Shown here piece after piece: positions 28,215-36,756 of a stretch of 64,000 nucleotides of DNA (its first letter is position 1; each line of letters opens with the position of its first letter). This stretch comes from CBDAQR01 sp965199055 (GTDB taxonomy: Bacteria > Pseudomonadota > Gammaproteobacteria > Pseudomonadales > Halieaceae): positions 1,426,001 to 1,490,000 of the forward strand of contig CBDAQR010000004.1 of NCBI GenBank assembly GCA_965199055.1. The letters are read 5' to 3'. Under the pieces are notes generated by a model. That model was not told the origin of the DNA and searched no databases. It saw only the letters and a program-made list of their open reading frames with translations. Position numbers and translations under genes: made by a program.

Positions 28215-29000
28215 GGTTGGATTGGTCACCTGCAGGATAGCTTTGAAGCACTTTGGGTTACCGCAGACGATATTGCCGCTTTCCAGGTAACCCTCGCCAC
28301 CCTTGAAATCGCCGATCAGGCCGCCTGCTTCTCGCACCAGCAAAGAGCCGGCAGCGATATCCCATGGCGCTAATCCGATTTCCCAGAAACCATCGAGTCG
28401 GCCTGCTGCGACGTAGGCCAGGTCGAGGGCGGCAGCACCCGCACGACGGATACCCGCGCAGCTCCCCGCTAAGGTCTCCAGGCTTTTGGTATAGGCACCC
28501 AAATGCTCGGTCTGGCGTGAGCGAAAGGGTATGCCGGTTCCCAGCAGAGCGCTGTCGAGCCCCGGTAAACTGCTAACGCGAATTCTGCGTCCGTTTAGCT
28601 GCGCGCCACGGCCGCGACTGGCCACAAACTCTTCGCGCCGAATCGGATCGAGTACCACGGCATGTTCAATCTTGCCTTTGTATTCGCAGGCGATGGAGAC
28701 GGCGAAGTGGGGGATGCCGCGCAAAAAGTTGGTTGTTCCGTCCAAGGGATCGATAATCCAACGATATTCAGACTCTTCGTTACCGCTGAGTCCACCTTCC
28801 TCGCCAAGAAACGCGTGATCCGGATAGGCCTTGTTCAGGTTATAGATGATCTCTCGCTCCGCGGCGCGATCTATCTCTGAAACGAAGTCGTTGGCGCTTT
28901 TCGACTCGACGTCGATCTGGTCCAGGTTGTCTGTCGCACGGGCGATTAACTCTCCGGCCTTGCGGGCGGCGCGCAGTGCGATGTGACTCATGGGTTCCAT
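28197..29000 (-). CDS. suhB: Inositol-1-monophosphatase / NusA-associated factor SuhB
   Basis: 267 residues with the metal-binding motifs of the family: LGEEGG near residue 65, DPLDGTTNFLRG near 86-97 and APWDIAAG near 210. The N-terminus MEPMSHIALRAARKAG matches SuhB. Besides dephosphorylating inositol-1-phosphate, SuhB is known to join the NusABEG antitermination complex on rRNA transcripts. It is divergent from trmJ and convergent with secF, an order shared with pseudomonads. Confidence 0.93.
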   Translation of the reverse strand: MEPMSHIALRAARKAGELIARATDNLDQIDVESKSANDFVSEIDRAAEREIIYNLNKAYPDHAFLGEEGGLSGNEESEYRWIIDPLDGTTNFLRGIPHFAVSIACEYKGKIEHAVVLDPIRREEFVASRGRGAQLNGRRIRVSSLPGLDSALLGTGIPFRSRQTEHLGAYTKSLETLAGSCAGIRRAGAAALDLAYVAAGRLDGFWEIGLAPWDIAAGSLLVREAGGLIGDFKGGEGYLESGNIVCGNPKCFKAILQVTNPTLGHLV

Positions 29001-29031
29001 GTCGGGTCCTTCGGCTGGTGAACGGCGCGCG

Positions 29032-29037
29032 ATTATA
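29032..29037 (-). promoter_or_regulatory. Candidate -10 element of suhB
   Basis: The minus strand reads TATAAT then CGCGCGCC, 31 bases before the suhB ATG. No matching -35 is obvious. The region between suhB and trmJ is only 70 bases, so the two promoters must lie back to back. Confidence 0.5.
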
Positions 29038-29070
29038 GCAGAAATGCTAAACTTCGCGCCCTATCAAACA

Positions 29071-29814
29071 ATGAGGTCAACAGCCTTGGCAGGTATTCGT
29101 ATAGTGCTGGTCAACACCACCCATCCCGGCAACATTGGTGGGGTCGCGCGGGCGATGAAGAACATGGGTTTGCGCGATTTGTGCCTGGTTGACCCCGCAC
29201 GATTCCCGCACGAGGAGGCGCAGTGGAGGGCAGCATCTGCGCAGGATGTGCTGGAAACGGCAACCGTGGTTGCGACACTGGAAGAAGCCATCGCCGACTG
29301 TCAGTTCGTTATCGGTACCAGTGCCAGAGGCAGGCGCATTCCGTGGCCCGTACAAGACCCGCGCCACTGTGCCGAGCGCGCTCTGGCAGCACAATCTCGG
29401 GGCGAGCAGGTCGCAATTTTATTCGGCCGCGAAGACCGTGGTTTGACCAATGAGGAGCTGCAAAGCTGCAACCTGCATCTGCATGTGCCCACGCACGAGG
29501 ACTATACCAGCCTCAATTTGGCGATGGCGGTGCAAATTGTTGCTTACGAGCTTCGTATGTTGGAAGTGGGGGAGATGCTGCCAGCCGATGAGTGCGATGA
29601 GTGGGATGCCCCATTCAGCACGGCGGAAAATATGGATCGCTTCTACCAGCATTTGGAACAGACGCTGGTGGAGATTGGATTTCTCGATCCCGCTGCTCCC
29701 CGGCAATTGATGGCGCGCCTGCGCCGGCTCTATGGCAGGGTTCGACTCGATGAGATGGAGCTGAACATCCTGCGAGGCATTCTCACAGAGACTCAAAATT
29801 CGATACGGCGCTGA
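29071..29814 (+). CDS. trmJ: tRNA (cytidine/uridine-2'-O-)-methyltransferase TrmJ
   Basis: 247 residues from the ATG at 29071, which aligns with the E. coli start; upstream in-frame ATGs would run into the suhB promoter. SPOUT fold: IRIVLVNTTHPGNIGGVARAM at the N-terminus (core NTTHPGN), FGREDRGLTNEEL and the knot-forming YTSLNLAMAVQ. It methylates position 32 of several tRNAs. trmJ next to isc genes is a standard gammaproteobacterial arrangement, and here iscS follows after 56 bases without iscR. Confidence 0.92.
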   Translation: MRSTALAGIRIVLVNTTHPGNIGGVARAMKNMGLRDLCLVDPARFPHEEAQWRAASAQDVLETATVVATLEEAIADCQFVIGTSARGRRIPWPVQDPRHCAERALAAQSRGEQVAILFGREDRGLTNEELQSCNLHLHVPTHEDYTSLNLAMAVQIVAYELRMLEVGEMLPADECDEWDAPFSTAENMDRFYQHLEQTLVEIGFLDPAAPRQLMARLRRLYGRVRLDEMELNILRGILTETQNSIRR

Positions 29815-29870
29815 GTTGCCGCGCAGCTACAACTAGCCGATACTGGTTGGAGATTTACCGGAGTTCCACT

Positions 29871-31049
29871 ATGCAAAAGCCCGTTTACCTCGACTATTCC
29901 GCGACCACGCCCGTCGATGAGCGTGTTGTGCAGAAAATGGTGGAGTGTCTTTCGATGGAAGGCAATTTCGGCAATGCGGCGTCACGTTCTCACGTATACG
30001 GGTGGAAGGCGGAGCAGGCGGTTGAAGAAGCGAGGCGCCTTGTCGCCGATATGATTAACGCTGATCCGCGCGAAATCGTCTGGACTAGTGGCGCGACAGA
30101 GTCAGACAACCTCGCCATTAAGGGCGCTGCACACGCGAACGCAGATCGCGGCCGTCATATCATTACCTCCAGTATCGAACACAAGGCGGTACTCGATACC
30201 TGCAAACACCTGGAGGGCGAGGGGTCTGAAGTGAGCTATCTGGCGCCCTCCGCTGACGGTACGACCACCGTGAACCAGGTAGAGAGTGCGCTGCGTGACG
30301 ATACCGTGGTGGTCAGTATCATGCATGCTAACAATGAGATTGGCGTTGTTAACGATATTGCCGCCATCGGTGCGCTCTGCCGCGCGCGAGAGGTGTTGTT
30401 TCACGTCGATGCGGCTCAAAGTGGCGGCAAGATACCGATTGATGTGCAGGCGCAGAACATCGATTTGATGTCTCTCACCGCCCATAAGATGTATGGCCCG
30501 AAGGGAATTGGGGCGCTTTATGTGCGGCGTTCACCTGCGGTACACATCCACGCGGAGATTCACGGTGGAGGACACGAGCGTGGTATGCGCTCTGGCACGC
30601 TGGCGACCCATCAAATAGTCGGCATGGGCGCGTCGGCTCAGATCGCCACCCAAGACATGGCCGCTGAAGAGGGGCGTATTCGGGGCTTGCGAGACATTCT
30701 GTGGCAGCGTCTGGCGGCGCTGGGGGGAGTGCATCTCAACGGAGATTCCGATTCCCGCCTACCTGGTACGCTGAATGTCGCTGTAGAGGGCGTCGATGGC
30801 GAGGCACTGCTAATGGCGCTGAAAGATCTCGCCGTATCGACGGGCTCAGCCTGCAACTCTGCCAGTGTCGAGCCATCTTATGTGCTGCGCGCGCTGGGCG
30901 TAGAAGACGCTCTGGCCCATAGTTCGGTACGTATTACCCTGGGTCGATTCACGACGGCCGAGGAGATCGAGTTTGCCGCCCAGCAATTGGAAAACGCGAT
31001 CTCGAAACTACGTGAAGTGGGGCGCGGCCGGAGCGGCAGCGTCGGCTGA
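29871..31049 (+). CDS. iscS: Cysteine desulfurase IscS, lone copy with altered C-terminus
   Basis: 392 residues from the ATG at 29871. PLP lysine K206 (TAHKMYGP) and catalytic Cys328 (STGSACNSAS) fall at the same positions as in E. coli IscS. The last about 15 residues (REVGRGRSGSVG) lack the usual SPLWEM...EWxxH tail that helps bind IscU. IscS takes sulfur from cysteine for Fe-S clusters, thiamine and tRNA thiolation. The flanking genes trmJ and ndk are the usual isc borders, but iscR, iscU, iscA, hscBA and fdx are missing, so this copy probably serves tRNA thiolation while another system (SUF) makes Fe-S clusters. Confidence 0.92.
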   Translation: MQKPVYLDYSATTPVDERVVQKMVECLSMEGNFGNAASRSHVYGWKAEQAVEEARRLVADMINADPREIVWTSGATESDNLAIKGAAHANADRGRHIITSSIEHKAVLDTCKHLEGEGSEVSYLAPSADGTTTVNQVESALRDDTVVVSIMHANNEIGVVNDIAAIGALCRAREVLFHVDAAQSGGKIPIDVQAQNIDLMSLTAHKMYGPKGIGALYVRRSPAVHIHAEIHGGGHERGMRSGTLATHQIVGMGASAQIATQDMAAEEGRIRGLRDILWQRLAALGGVHLNGDSDSRLPGTLNVAVEGVDGEALLMALKDLAVSTGSACNSASVEPSYVLRALGVEDALAHSSVRITLGRFTTAEEIEFAAQQLENAISKLREVGRGRSGSVG

Positions 31050-31080
31050 GATTGTACTCCTAAGCCACTGATTTTTTTTT
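31043..31080 (+). terminator. Possible rho-independent terminator after iscS
   Basis: GGCT-GAG pairs with CTC-(CTA)-AGCC around a short loop, followed five bases later by nine consecutive T. The stem starts inside the iscS end and has a three-base bulge, so it is weak; the T run is the stronger evidence. Confidence 0.4.
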
Positions 31081-31135
31081 AGAAATAAAGACCCTCCAGG
31101 CACCCAAAAGAGGTGCAAGCCTGGTCCGAAGTCCG

Positions 31136-31141
31136 TATAAT
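31136..31141 (+). promoter_or_regulatory. Candidate -10 element of ndk
   Basis: A perfect TATAAT followed by ACCGCCGC, 83 bases before the ndk ATG. A bulged inverted repeat (CCAGG-CACC / GGTG-CAAG-CCTGG, 31096-31124) lies where the -35 would be, with only GTGCAA at 17 bases, so an activator or repressor could bind there. The rest of 31142-31224 is leader sequence with ACGGAG as ribosome site. Confidence 0.5.
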
Positions 31142-31224
31142 ACCGCCGCTTTCATTAACGTGACCTGGCAGTTCCCTTTGCGGGAGTTGCGGGGTCGGTA
31201 TTCTATTCTTACGGAGATTTATAA

Positions 31225-31650
31225 ATGGCAGTTGAAAGAACGCTCTCTATCGTTAAGCCAGATGCAGTGGGCAAGAACGTAATCGGAGAAATTTACAGTC
31301 GCTTTGAGAAAAATGGCCTGCGTCTGGTCGCGGCCAAAATGCTACGCCTGAGCGAAGAAGTGGCGGGTGGATTCTACGCCGAGCACCGCGAGCGTCCCTT
31401 TTTTCCTGCACTGATCGAGTTCATGACCTCTGGTCCTGTCTGTGTTCAGGTGCTTGAAGGTGAAAACGCGATAGCGAAAAACCGTGAACTGATGGGCGCG
31501 ACGAACCCCCAGGAAGCCGATGCGGGTACCATTCGTGCCGATTTTGCAGAATCAATCGATGCAAATGCGGTACATGGCTCTGACTCACCGGAATCTGCGG
31601 CCCGCGAGATCGCTTATTTCTTCGCTTCCAGCGAAATTTGCGAGCGCTGA
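31225..31650 (+). CDS. ndk: Nucleoside diphosphate kinase
   Basis: 141 residues, the standard short bacterial form. MAVERTLSIVKPDAV at the start and the active-site His in NAVHGSDSPESA near residue 117 are invariant family features. It equilibrates nucleoside triphosphates through a phosphohistidine. It heads the conserved ndk-rlmN-pilF-rodZ-ispG-hisS-yfgM-bamB-der series, with 12 bases to rlmN. Ribosome site ACGGAG lies ten bases before the ATG. Confidence 0.97.
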   Translation: MAVERTLSIVKPDAVGKNVIGEIYSRFEKNGLRLVAAKMLRLSEEVAGGFYAEHRERPFFPALIEFMTSGPVCVQVLEGENAIAKNRELMGATNPQEADAGTIRADFAESIDANAVHGSDSPESAAREIAYFFASSEICER

Positions 31651-31662
31651 GCCAGGTTTAAC

Positions 31663-32784
31663 GTGACCGACACCCGCACCAATCTGATGGGCCTGACGCT
31701 GCCGCAGATGCAGGCCTTCTTCCTCGAGCAGGGGGAGAAGCCCTTCCGCGCGCAGCAGGTGCTCAAGTGGATTCATCACGCGGGTGTCACGTCCTTTGCC
31801 GAGATGACGAATCTCAGCAAGGGGCTGCGCGAGAAACTCGAAGCGGTCGCAGAGGTGCGTCCGCCTGAGGTCGTCAGTCAGCAAGACTCCGAGGACGGAA
31901 CCCGCAAGTGGGCAATCCGCGTGGAGGGCGGCGGTCTGGTGGAAACGGTGCTCATACCGGACGGGAAGCGCGGCACGCTCTGCGTCTCCAGCCAGGTGGG
32001 TTGCAGTCTCGACTGTAGCTTTTGCTCTACTGGCAAACAGGGATTTCAGCGTGACCTCACCGCGGCCGAGATCATTGGTCAGGTTTGGCTCGCTCTGAAG
32101 TCCTATGATGCGTTCCAGAGTGGCAAAGGGCGCAAAGTCACCAACGTCGTTATGATGGGTATGGGCGAGCCCCTGCTCAATTTCGATAATGTAGTCGCGG
32201 CGATGGATTTAATGCTGGAGGACCTGGCATACGGGCTGTCCAAGCGACGGGTGACCCTGAGCACCTCTGGCGTTGTTCCAGCGCTGGATCGGCTGGCGGA
32301 GGTGAGCGAGGTATCGCTGGCGGTATCCCTGCACGCACCCAACGATGCCCTGCGCAATGAGCTGGTTCCCATCAACCGCAAATACCCCATCGATGTGCTT
32401 TTGGCGAGCTGTCGAAACTACCTGGACCACCAATCGGACAAGAAGCGAGTAGTCACCGTTGAGTACACGCTGATTGCTGGTGTGAACGACCAGGTGGAGC
32501 AAGCGCGCGAGTTAGCAGCGTTGCTGAGAGATTTTCCCTGCAAAATAAATTTGATTCCGTTCAATACATTTGCACAATCAGACTATGAACGCCCCAGCGG
32601 TAATGCGGTGTCGCGTTTCTGGCAAGTGTTGGTCGATGCAGGATTCGTGGTGACTGTGCGTACTACCCGTGGCGATGATATTAGTGCGGCCTGCGGGCAG
32701 TTGGTAGGGCAAGTGGTGGACCGTACTCGACGCAGCGAGCGATATCGTAAAAACGATGAAGAGCAGGTGATCCGGCTGGCATGA
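31663..32784 (+). CDS. rlmN: Dual-specificity RNA methyltransferase RlmN
   Basis: 373 residues from a GTG. The radical-SAM cluster motif is CSLDCSFCSTG (CX3CX2C), and the second catalytic Cys, which carries the methyl, is in DISAACGQL near the C-terminus. It methylates C2 of A2503 in 23S rRNA and A37 of some tRNAs. It overlaps pilF by four bases (ATGA) and follows ndk closely. Confidence 0.96.
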   Translation: MTDTRTNLMGLTLPQMQAFFLEQGEKPFRAQQVLKWIHHAGVTSFAEMTNLSKGLREKLEAVAEVRPPEVVSQQDSEDGTRKWAIRVEGGGLVETVLIPDGKRGTLCVSSQVGCSLDCSFCSTGKQGFQRDLTAAEIIGQVWLALKSYDAFQSGKGRKVTNVVMMGMGEPLLNFDNVVAAMDLMLEDLAYGLSKRRVTLSTSGVVPALDRLAEVSEVSLAVSLHAPNDALRNELVPINRKYPIDVLLASCRNYLDHQSDKKRVVTVEYTLIAGVNDQVEQARELAALLRDFPCKINLIPFNTFAQSDYERPSGNAVSRFWQVLVDAGFVVTVRTTRGDDISAACGQLVGQVVDRTRRSERYRKNDEEQVIRLA

Positions 32785-33365
32785 AAACGCTCTCCAAACC
32801 AGTACAGCAGTGCGCCCTGATTCTTGCGGCCTGTCTCTGTCTCAGTGCATGCATCACGCATGAGGGCAGGGTCTTCACCACTGAAGCCTCGCCGGAGGAG
32901 GCCCTCAAAACGCGCGTGCAGTTGGCGCGCAGCTATATTGGCGAGCAAAACTGGGAAGATGCCAAGCGTAATCTGCGGATGGCGGCGGAGATCGATCCTA
33001 ACTCTCCTGAGGTGCACGAGGCCTTTGCCTTGGTCTATCAGAGCACTGGCGAATACGAGTTGGCTGAAGAGAGCTTCGAACGCGCCATCTCGCTGCGTCG
33101 CGACTTCTCGCGCGCTCGCAACAACTACGCCGCCTTCCTGTATTCACAGGGCCGCTTTCAAGAGGCCGAAGAGCAGCTCGTCATTGTCGTTAAGGACACG
33201 CTGTATGAGTCCAGGCCCAGGGCGTTCATCAATCTTGGTCTGTGTCGCATTCAGCTGGGTGATTCCGACGGCCAGGCCAGTGCTGCACTGGCGCTGCGAA
33301 ACCTGTATCCGGATTCGGCAGAGTATCAGGCGTACGAGAGGGCGGTTCAGCGTGGAGAACTCTGA
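32781..33365 (+). CDS. pilF: Type IV pilus pilotin PilF/PilW, shortened TPR lipoprotein
   Basis: 194 residues with lipobox CLSAC and TPR units (RSYIGEQNWEDAKRNL, FALVYQSTGEYELAEESF, FLYSQGRFQEAEEQL). The N-terminal two thirds follow the PilF family, including the NNYxxFLYxQxRFxEA pattern and DTLYxxRxRxFxNLGL. After INLGLCRIQLGD the sequence jumps straight to the family's last helix (ALRNLYPDSAEYQAYE), so about 60 residues covering the last TPRs appear to be missing against the usual about 250. PilF guides assembly of the PilQ secretin in the outer membrane. It overlaps rlmN by four bases and rodZ by 14. Confidence 0.85.
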   Translation: MKTLSKPVQQCALILAACLCLSACITHEGRVFTTEASPEEALKTRVQLARSYIGEQNWEDAKRNLRMAAEIDPNSPEVHEAFALVYQSTGEYELAEESFERAISLRRDFSRARNNYAAFLYSQGRFQEAEEQLVIVVKDTLYESRPRAFINLGLCRIQLGDSDGQASAALALRNLYPDSAEYQAYERAVQRGEL

Positions 33366-34332
33366 GCCCACCTTCGCAGAGCAGCCAGCGGCGGGTAAAA
33401 CACCAGGTGAGATGCTGCGAACTGCCCGAGAGGCACAGGGCATCTCCGCCCGTGAAATGGCCGATCGTCTTAATTGGATGCCGACCTATGTGGAGGCGAT
33501 AGAAGCCAACCAGTTCGACGTCTTGCGCGGTCGTGCCTTTGTGCTTGGCTACCTGCGTAATTACGGCAAGTTGGTGTCGGTACCGGAAGCGGAATTGCTG
33601 GCCGCCCTCGACGCCATGAATATCACCGATGATGAGCCCAGCGCCCTGGTGGGAGCGCCGATGCCGCGCAGTGGAATACAGCAACCGGTGCTGGGAATCG
33701 CAATCGGTGTTGTGGCTGCTCTGTTACTGGTCATTGTATTCTGGCTGTTGCAGGATGAGGAACCCGAGCAAACCGCCGCTAGTGCCCCTGTGGAAATTAC
33801 TTCGCCGGCGGTTGATGAGGACGCGGCTGAAACCGAGTCAGTTGCACCCGCGTTAGATGAGCCAGTGTTAGATGAACCAGTGTCCTTAGCTGAAACTGCA
33901 GCACAGGTCGCCGCGCCGGACTACGAGCAAGCTCAGACAGAGTTAACCAAAACGCCGGTCCAGCAACCGCAGCAGGTCCAGCAGGCAGCGCTAGCTGAGG
34001 AGGAATTGGCTGAACAGTCTGCGCCTGCACAAGCTTTGTCGGAACGACCTTCCAGTGCCGGCACAGCCGCGCTAGTAGAGGTGACAGACGCGGTACTGCA
34101 ATTCGCGTTCAGCGGCGACTGCTGGGTGGAAGTGCGCGACGCCAGCGATCGCTTGATCTATGCCGATCTGCGCCGCGAAGGTGATCAACTGGCTTTGGAT
34201 GGCGAGGCGCCTTTCAATATTTTGGTGGGTGATGCGCGTATGGTCGAGTTGCGTTATCTCGACGAGCCCTTTGAAATCACCACCCGCCCGGGCAGGGTGA
34301 TAGCCCGTTTTTCCGTAGGTGACATCCAGTGA
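33352..34332 (+). CDS. rodZ: Cytoskeleton protein RodZ
   Basis: 326 residues from the GTG at 33352. The cytoplasmic helix-turn-helix that binds MreB is at residues about 17-85 (GEMLRTAREAQGIS, FVLGYLRNYGKLV), followed by one TM near 115-135 (GIAIGVVAALLLVIVFWLL), an acidic Pro/Gln/Ala-rich periplasmic linker and a C-terminal DUF4115 beta domain (FSGDCWVEVRDASDRLIY). It links MreB to the cell-wall elongation machinery. It overlaps pilF by 14 bases and ispG by four. Confidence 0.92.
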   Translation: MENSEPTFAEQPAAGKTPGEMLRTAREAQGISAREMADRLNWMPTYVEAIEANQFDVLRGRAFVLGYLRNYGKLVSVPEAELLAALDAMNITDDEPSALVGAPMPRSGIQQPVLGIAIGVVAALLLVIVFWLLQDEEPEQTAASAPVEITSPAVDEDAAETESVAPALDEPVLDEPVSLAETAAQVAAPDYEQAQTELTKTPVQQPQQVQQAALAEEELAEQSAPAQALSERPSSAGTAALVEVTDAVLQFAFSGDCWVEVRDASDRLIYADLRREGDQLALDGEAPFNILVGDARMVELRYLDEPFEITTRPGRVIARFSVGDIQ

Positions 34333-35453
34333 AGACTGAATCGCCCATTAAGCGTCGCCAGACGCGACAAATTCATGTCGGCAAGGTGCCGGTCGGCGGC
34401 GATGCGCCCATCAGTGTGCAGAGCATGACAAACACCGAGACCTGTGACGTTGAGGCAACTGTCGCTCAGGTGCGCGCAATCGCCGATGCGGGCGCCGATA
34501 TTGTGCGCGTCTCCGTGCCCAGCATGGACGCCGCGGAAGCGTTTCGTGCCATCCGCGCTCAGGTCGACGTACCGCTGGTGGCAGACATTCACTTTGATTA
34601 TAAGATCGCGTTAAAAGTTGCCGAGTACGGCGTCGATTGCTTGCGCATTAATCCAGGCAATATCGGTCGCGAGGACAGGGTGCGGGCCGTTATCGACAGT
34701 TGCCGCGACAAGGGTATCCCCATTCGCATCGGCGTTAACGCTGGCTCCCTGGGCAAGGACCTGCAACGAAAGTATGGCGAGCCCACGGCTGAAGCACTGG
34801 TGGAATCAGCCATGCGTCATGTCGATATTCTCGACAAACTCGATTACCCGGATTTCAAACTGAGCGTTAAAGCGTCAGAAGTATTCATGGCTGTCGCCGC
34901 CTATCGACTGATAGCAGAGCAGATCGAACAGCCCCTGCACCTGGGTATTACCGAGGCAGGTGGGCTGCGCGGCGGCACGGTTAAATCAGCGGTTGGTCTC
35001 GGAATGCTGCTGATGGATGGCATCGGCGATACCATCCGGGTGTCCCTGGCCGCGGACCCTGTCGAGGAGGTTAAGGTCGGGTTCGAGATACTGAAGAGCC
35101 TGAAACTGCGCACCAACGGCATCAACTTTATCGCCTGTCCGAGCTGCTCACGACAAAATTTCGATGTCGTAAAGACGATGAATACCCTGGAACAGCGCCT
35201 GGAAGATGTGCGCACGCCCATGGACGTGGCGGTTATTGGCTGTATCGTGAACGGTCCCGGCGAGGCCCGAGAGGCAGACGTCGGCCTGACCGGTGCGACA
35301 CCAAGTAATCTGATCTATCTGGCGGGTGAGCCAGATCATAAGGTCAGCAACGAAGACTTTATCGATCACCTCGAGAATGTCATACGCCAAAAGGCTAGCG
35401 ACTTGGAAGCCGAGCGCGCTGCGGCAGACGAAAAATTGATAGCTAAGGCCTGA
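34329..35453 (+). CDS. ispG: 4-hydroxy-3-methylbut-2-en-1-yl diphosphate synthase (flavodoxin)
   Basis: 374 residues, the short bacterial GcpE. The C-terminal [4Fe-4S] ligands are in CPSCSRQNFDV and GCIVNGPGEA, including the invariant Glu after GPG. It converts MEcPP to HMBPP in the MEP isoprenoid pathway. It overlaps rodZ by four bases and is 13 bases before hisS. Confidence 0.96.
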   Translation: MKTESPIKRRQTRQIHVGKVPVGGDAPISVQSMTNTETCDVEATVAQVRAIADAGADIVRVSVPSMDAAEAFRAIRAQVDVPLVADIHFDYKIALKVAEYGVDCLRINPGNIGREDRVRAVIDSCRDKGIPIRIGVNAGSLGKDLQRKYGEPTAEALVESAMRHVDILDKLDYPDFKLSVKASEVFMAVAAYRLIAEQIEQPLHLGITEAGGLRGGTVKSAVGLGMLLMDGIGDTIRVSLAADPVEEVKVGFEILKSLKLRTNGINFIACPSCSRQNFDVVKTMNTLEQRLEDVRTPMDVAVIGCIVNGPGEAREADVGLTGATPSNLIYLAGEPDHKVSNEDFIDHLENVIRQKASDLEAERAAADEKLIAKA

Positions 35454-35466
35454 ACCGGTACCCGAT

Positions 35467-36753
35467 GTGAATCAGATTAGAGCAATCCGGGGAATGAATG
35501 ACATTCTCCCCACCGAAACTTACCTCTGGCAACGACTGGAACAATTGATTCAGGCGACCCTGGCGAGTTACGGCTATCGTGAGATTCGACTACCTATCGT
35601 AGAGCAGACCGCTTTGTTCAGCCGTGCTATTGGCGAAGTCACCGACATTGTCGAAAAGGAGATGTACAGTTTTCCGGATCGAAACGACGATAGCCTGACC
35701 TTGCGGCCAGAGGGCACTGCAGGCTGTGTGCGCGCCGTGCTGCAGCACAGTCTGGCCAATACCCAACAGAAGTTATGGTATGCAGGGCCGATGTTCCGTT
35801 ACGAGCGCCCGCAAAAGGGCCGCCAACGCCAGTTTCACCAGGTTGGTGTGGAAGTGTTCGGAACCGCGACAGCGGATGTAGAGGCAGAGTTGATTCTTAT
35901 TGGCGAGAGACTCTGGCGTGGACTGGGTATTGGCGACGACGTGCAGTTGCAACTCAATTCACTGGGTCAGCCGGAGGCCCGAGCCGCCTACCGCAACGCA
36001 TTGGTGGAGTATTTGCGCGACGTGGCCAGCCAACTCGACGAAGACAGTCAGCGCCGTCTGGAGAGTAATCCGCTTCGTATTCTCGACAGCAAGTCGGAAT
36101 CGACACAGGCCCTGTTGCAGGACGCGCCAAGTCTTCCCGACTATCTGGATAGCGAATCCGCAGAGCACTTCGCGCGTTTGCAAAGCCTGTTGGACGCGGC
36201 CGGTGTGCGTTACCAGCTGAATCCGCGACTGGTACGAGGTCTCGACTATTACAATCGCACGGTTTTCGAATGGGTGACCGATGCGTTGGGTGCCCAGGGG
36301 ACGATTTGCGCCGGTGGCCGCTACGATGGATTGGTCGAGCAGTTAGGTGGTAAGGCGGTCCCGGCAGCAGGCTTTGCTATGGGCCTGGAGCGACTGGTGT
36401 TGATGATGCAGGCCGGTGAGTCCGAAGTCGCCGATAAGCCGCTGGCCGATGTTTATTTCGTGGCGCAGGGCGAAGCCGCTGAAGCGCTGGCGTTTCGCCT
36501 GGCCGAGCAGTTGCGCGACAATAGCGCAGGCCGAGCTGTGATGGTGCACAGCGGCGGGGGCAGTTTCAAAAGCCAAATGAAGAAAGCCGATAAGAGCGGC
36601 GCCGCGGTCGCCGTGATACTTGGCGATGATGAAGTGGCTGCGGGAGTCGCAGCCGTAAAACCGATGCGTGCCGACGGCAGTGCAGAACAGCTCAGTATTC
36701 CCTTTGCGGAACTGCCTGGCCGCATCGCAGAACTAGTACCAGAACGAGGTTAG
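35467..36753 (+). CDS. hisS: Histidyl-tRNA synthetase
   Basis: 428 residues from a GTG. Class II core: RGMNDILP at the N-terminus, motif 2 FRYERPQKGRQRQFHQ, the histidine-specific RGLDYYNRTVFEW, motif 3 GFAMGLERL, and a C-terminal anticodon domain with GGGSFKSQMKKADKSGA. It is followed by yfgM after three bases. Confidence 0.96.
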   Translation: MNQIRAIRGMNDILPTETYLWQRLEQLIQATLASYGYREIRLPIVEQTALFSRAIGEVTDIVEKEMYSFPDRNDDSLTLRPEGTAGCVRAVLQHSLANTQQKLWYAGPMFRYERPQKGRQRQFHQVGVEVFGTATADVEAELILIGERLWRGLGIGDDVQLQLNSLGQPEARAAYRNALVEYLRDVASQLDEDSQRRLESNPLRILDSKSESTQALLQDAPSLPDYLDSESAEHFARLQSLLDAAGVRYQLNPRLVRGLDYYNRTVFEWVTDALGAQGTICAGGRYDGLVEQLGGKAVPAAGFAMGLERLVLMMQAGESEVADKPLADVYFVAQGEAAEALAFRLAEQLRDNSAGRAVMVHSGGGSFKSQMKKADKSGAAVAVILGDDEVAAGVAAVKPMRADGSAEQLSIPFAELPGRIAELVPERG

Positions 36754-36756
36754 AGC

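Noticed and set aside
32781..33365. pilF as a frameshifted pseudogene
   Set aside because: The frame is continuous, the lipoprotein signal and TPRs are intact and both ends overlap neighbours normally; it is an internal in-frame shortening.
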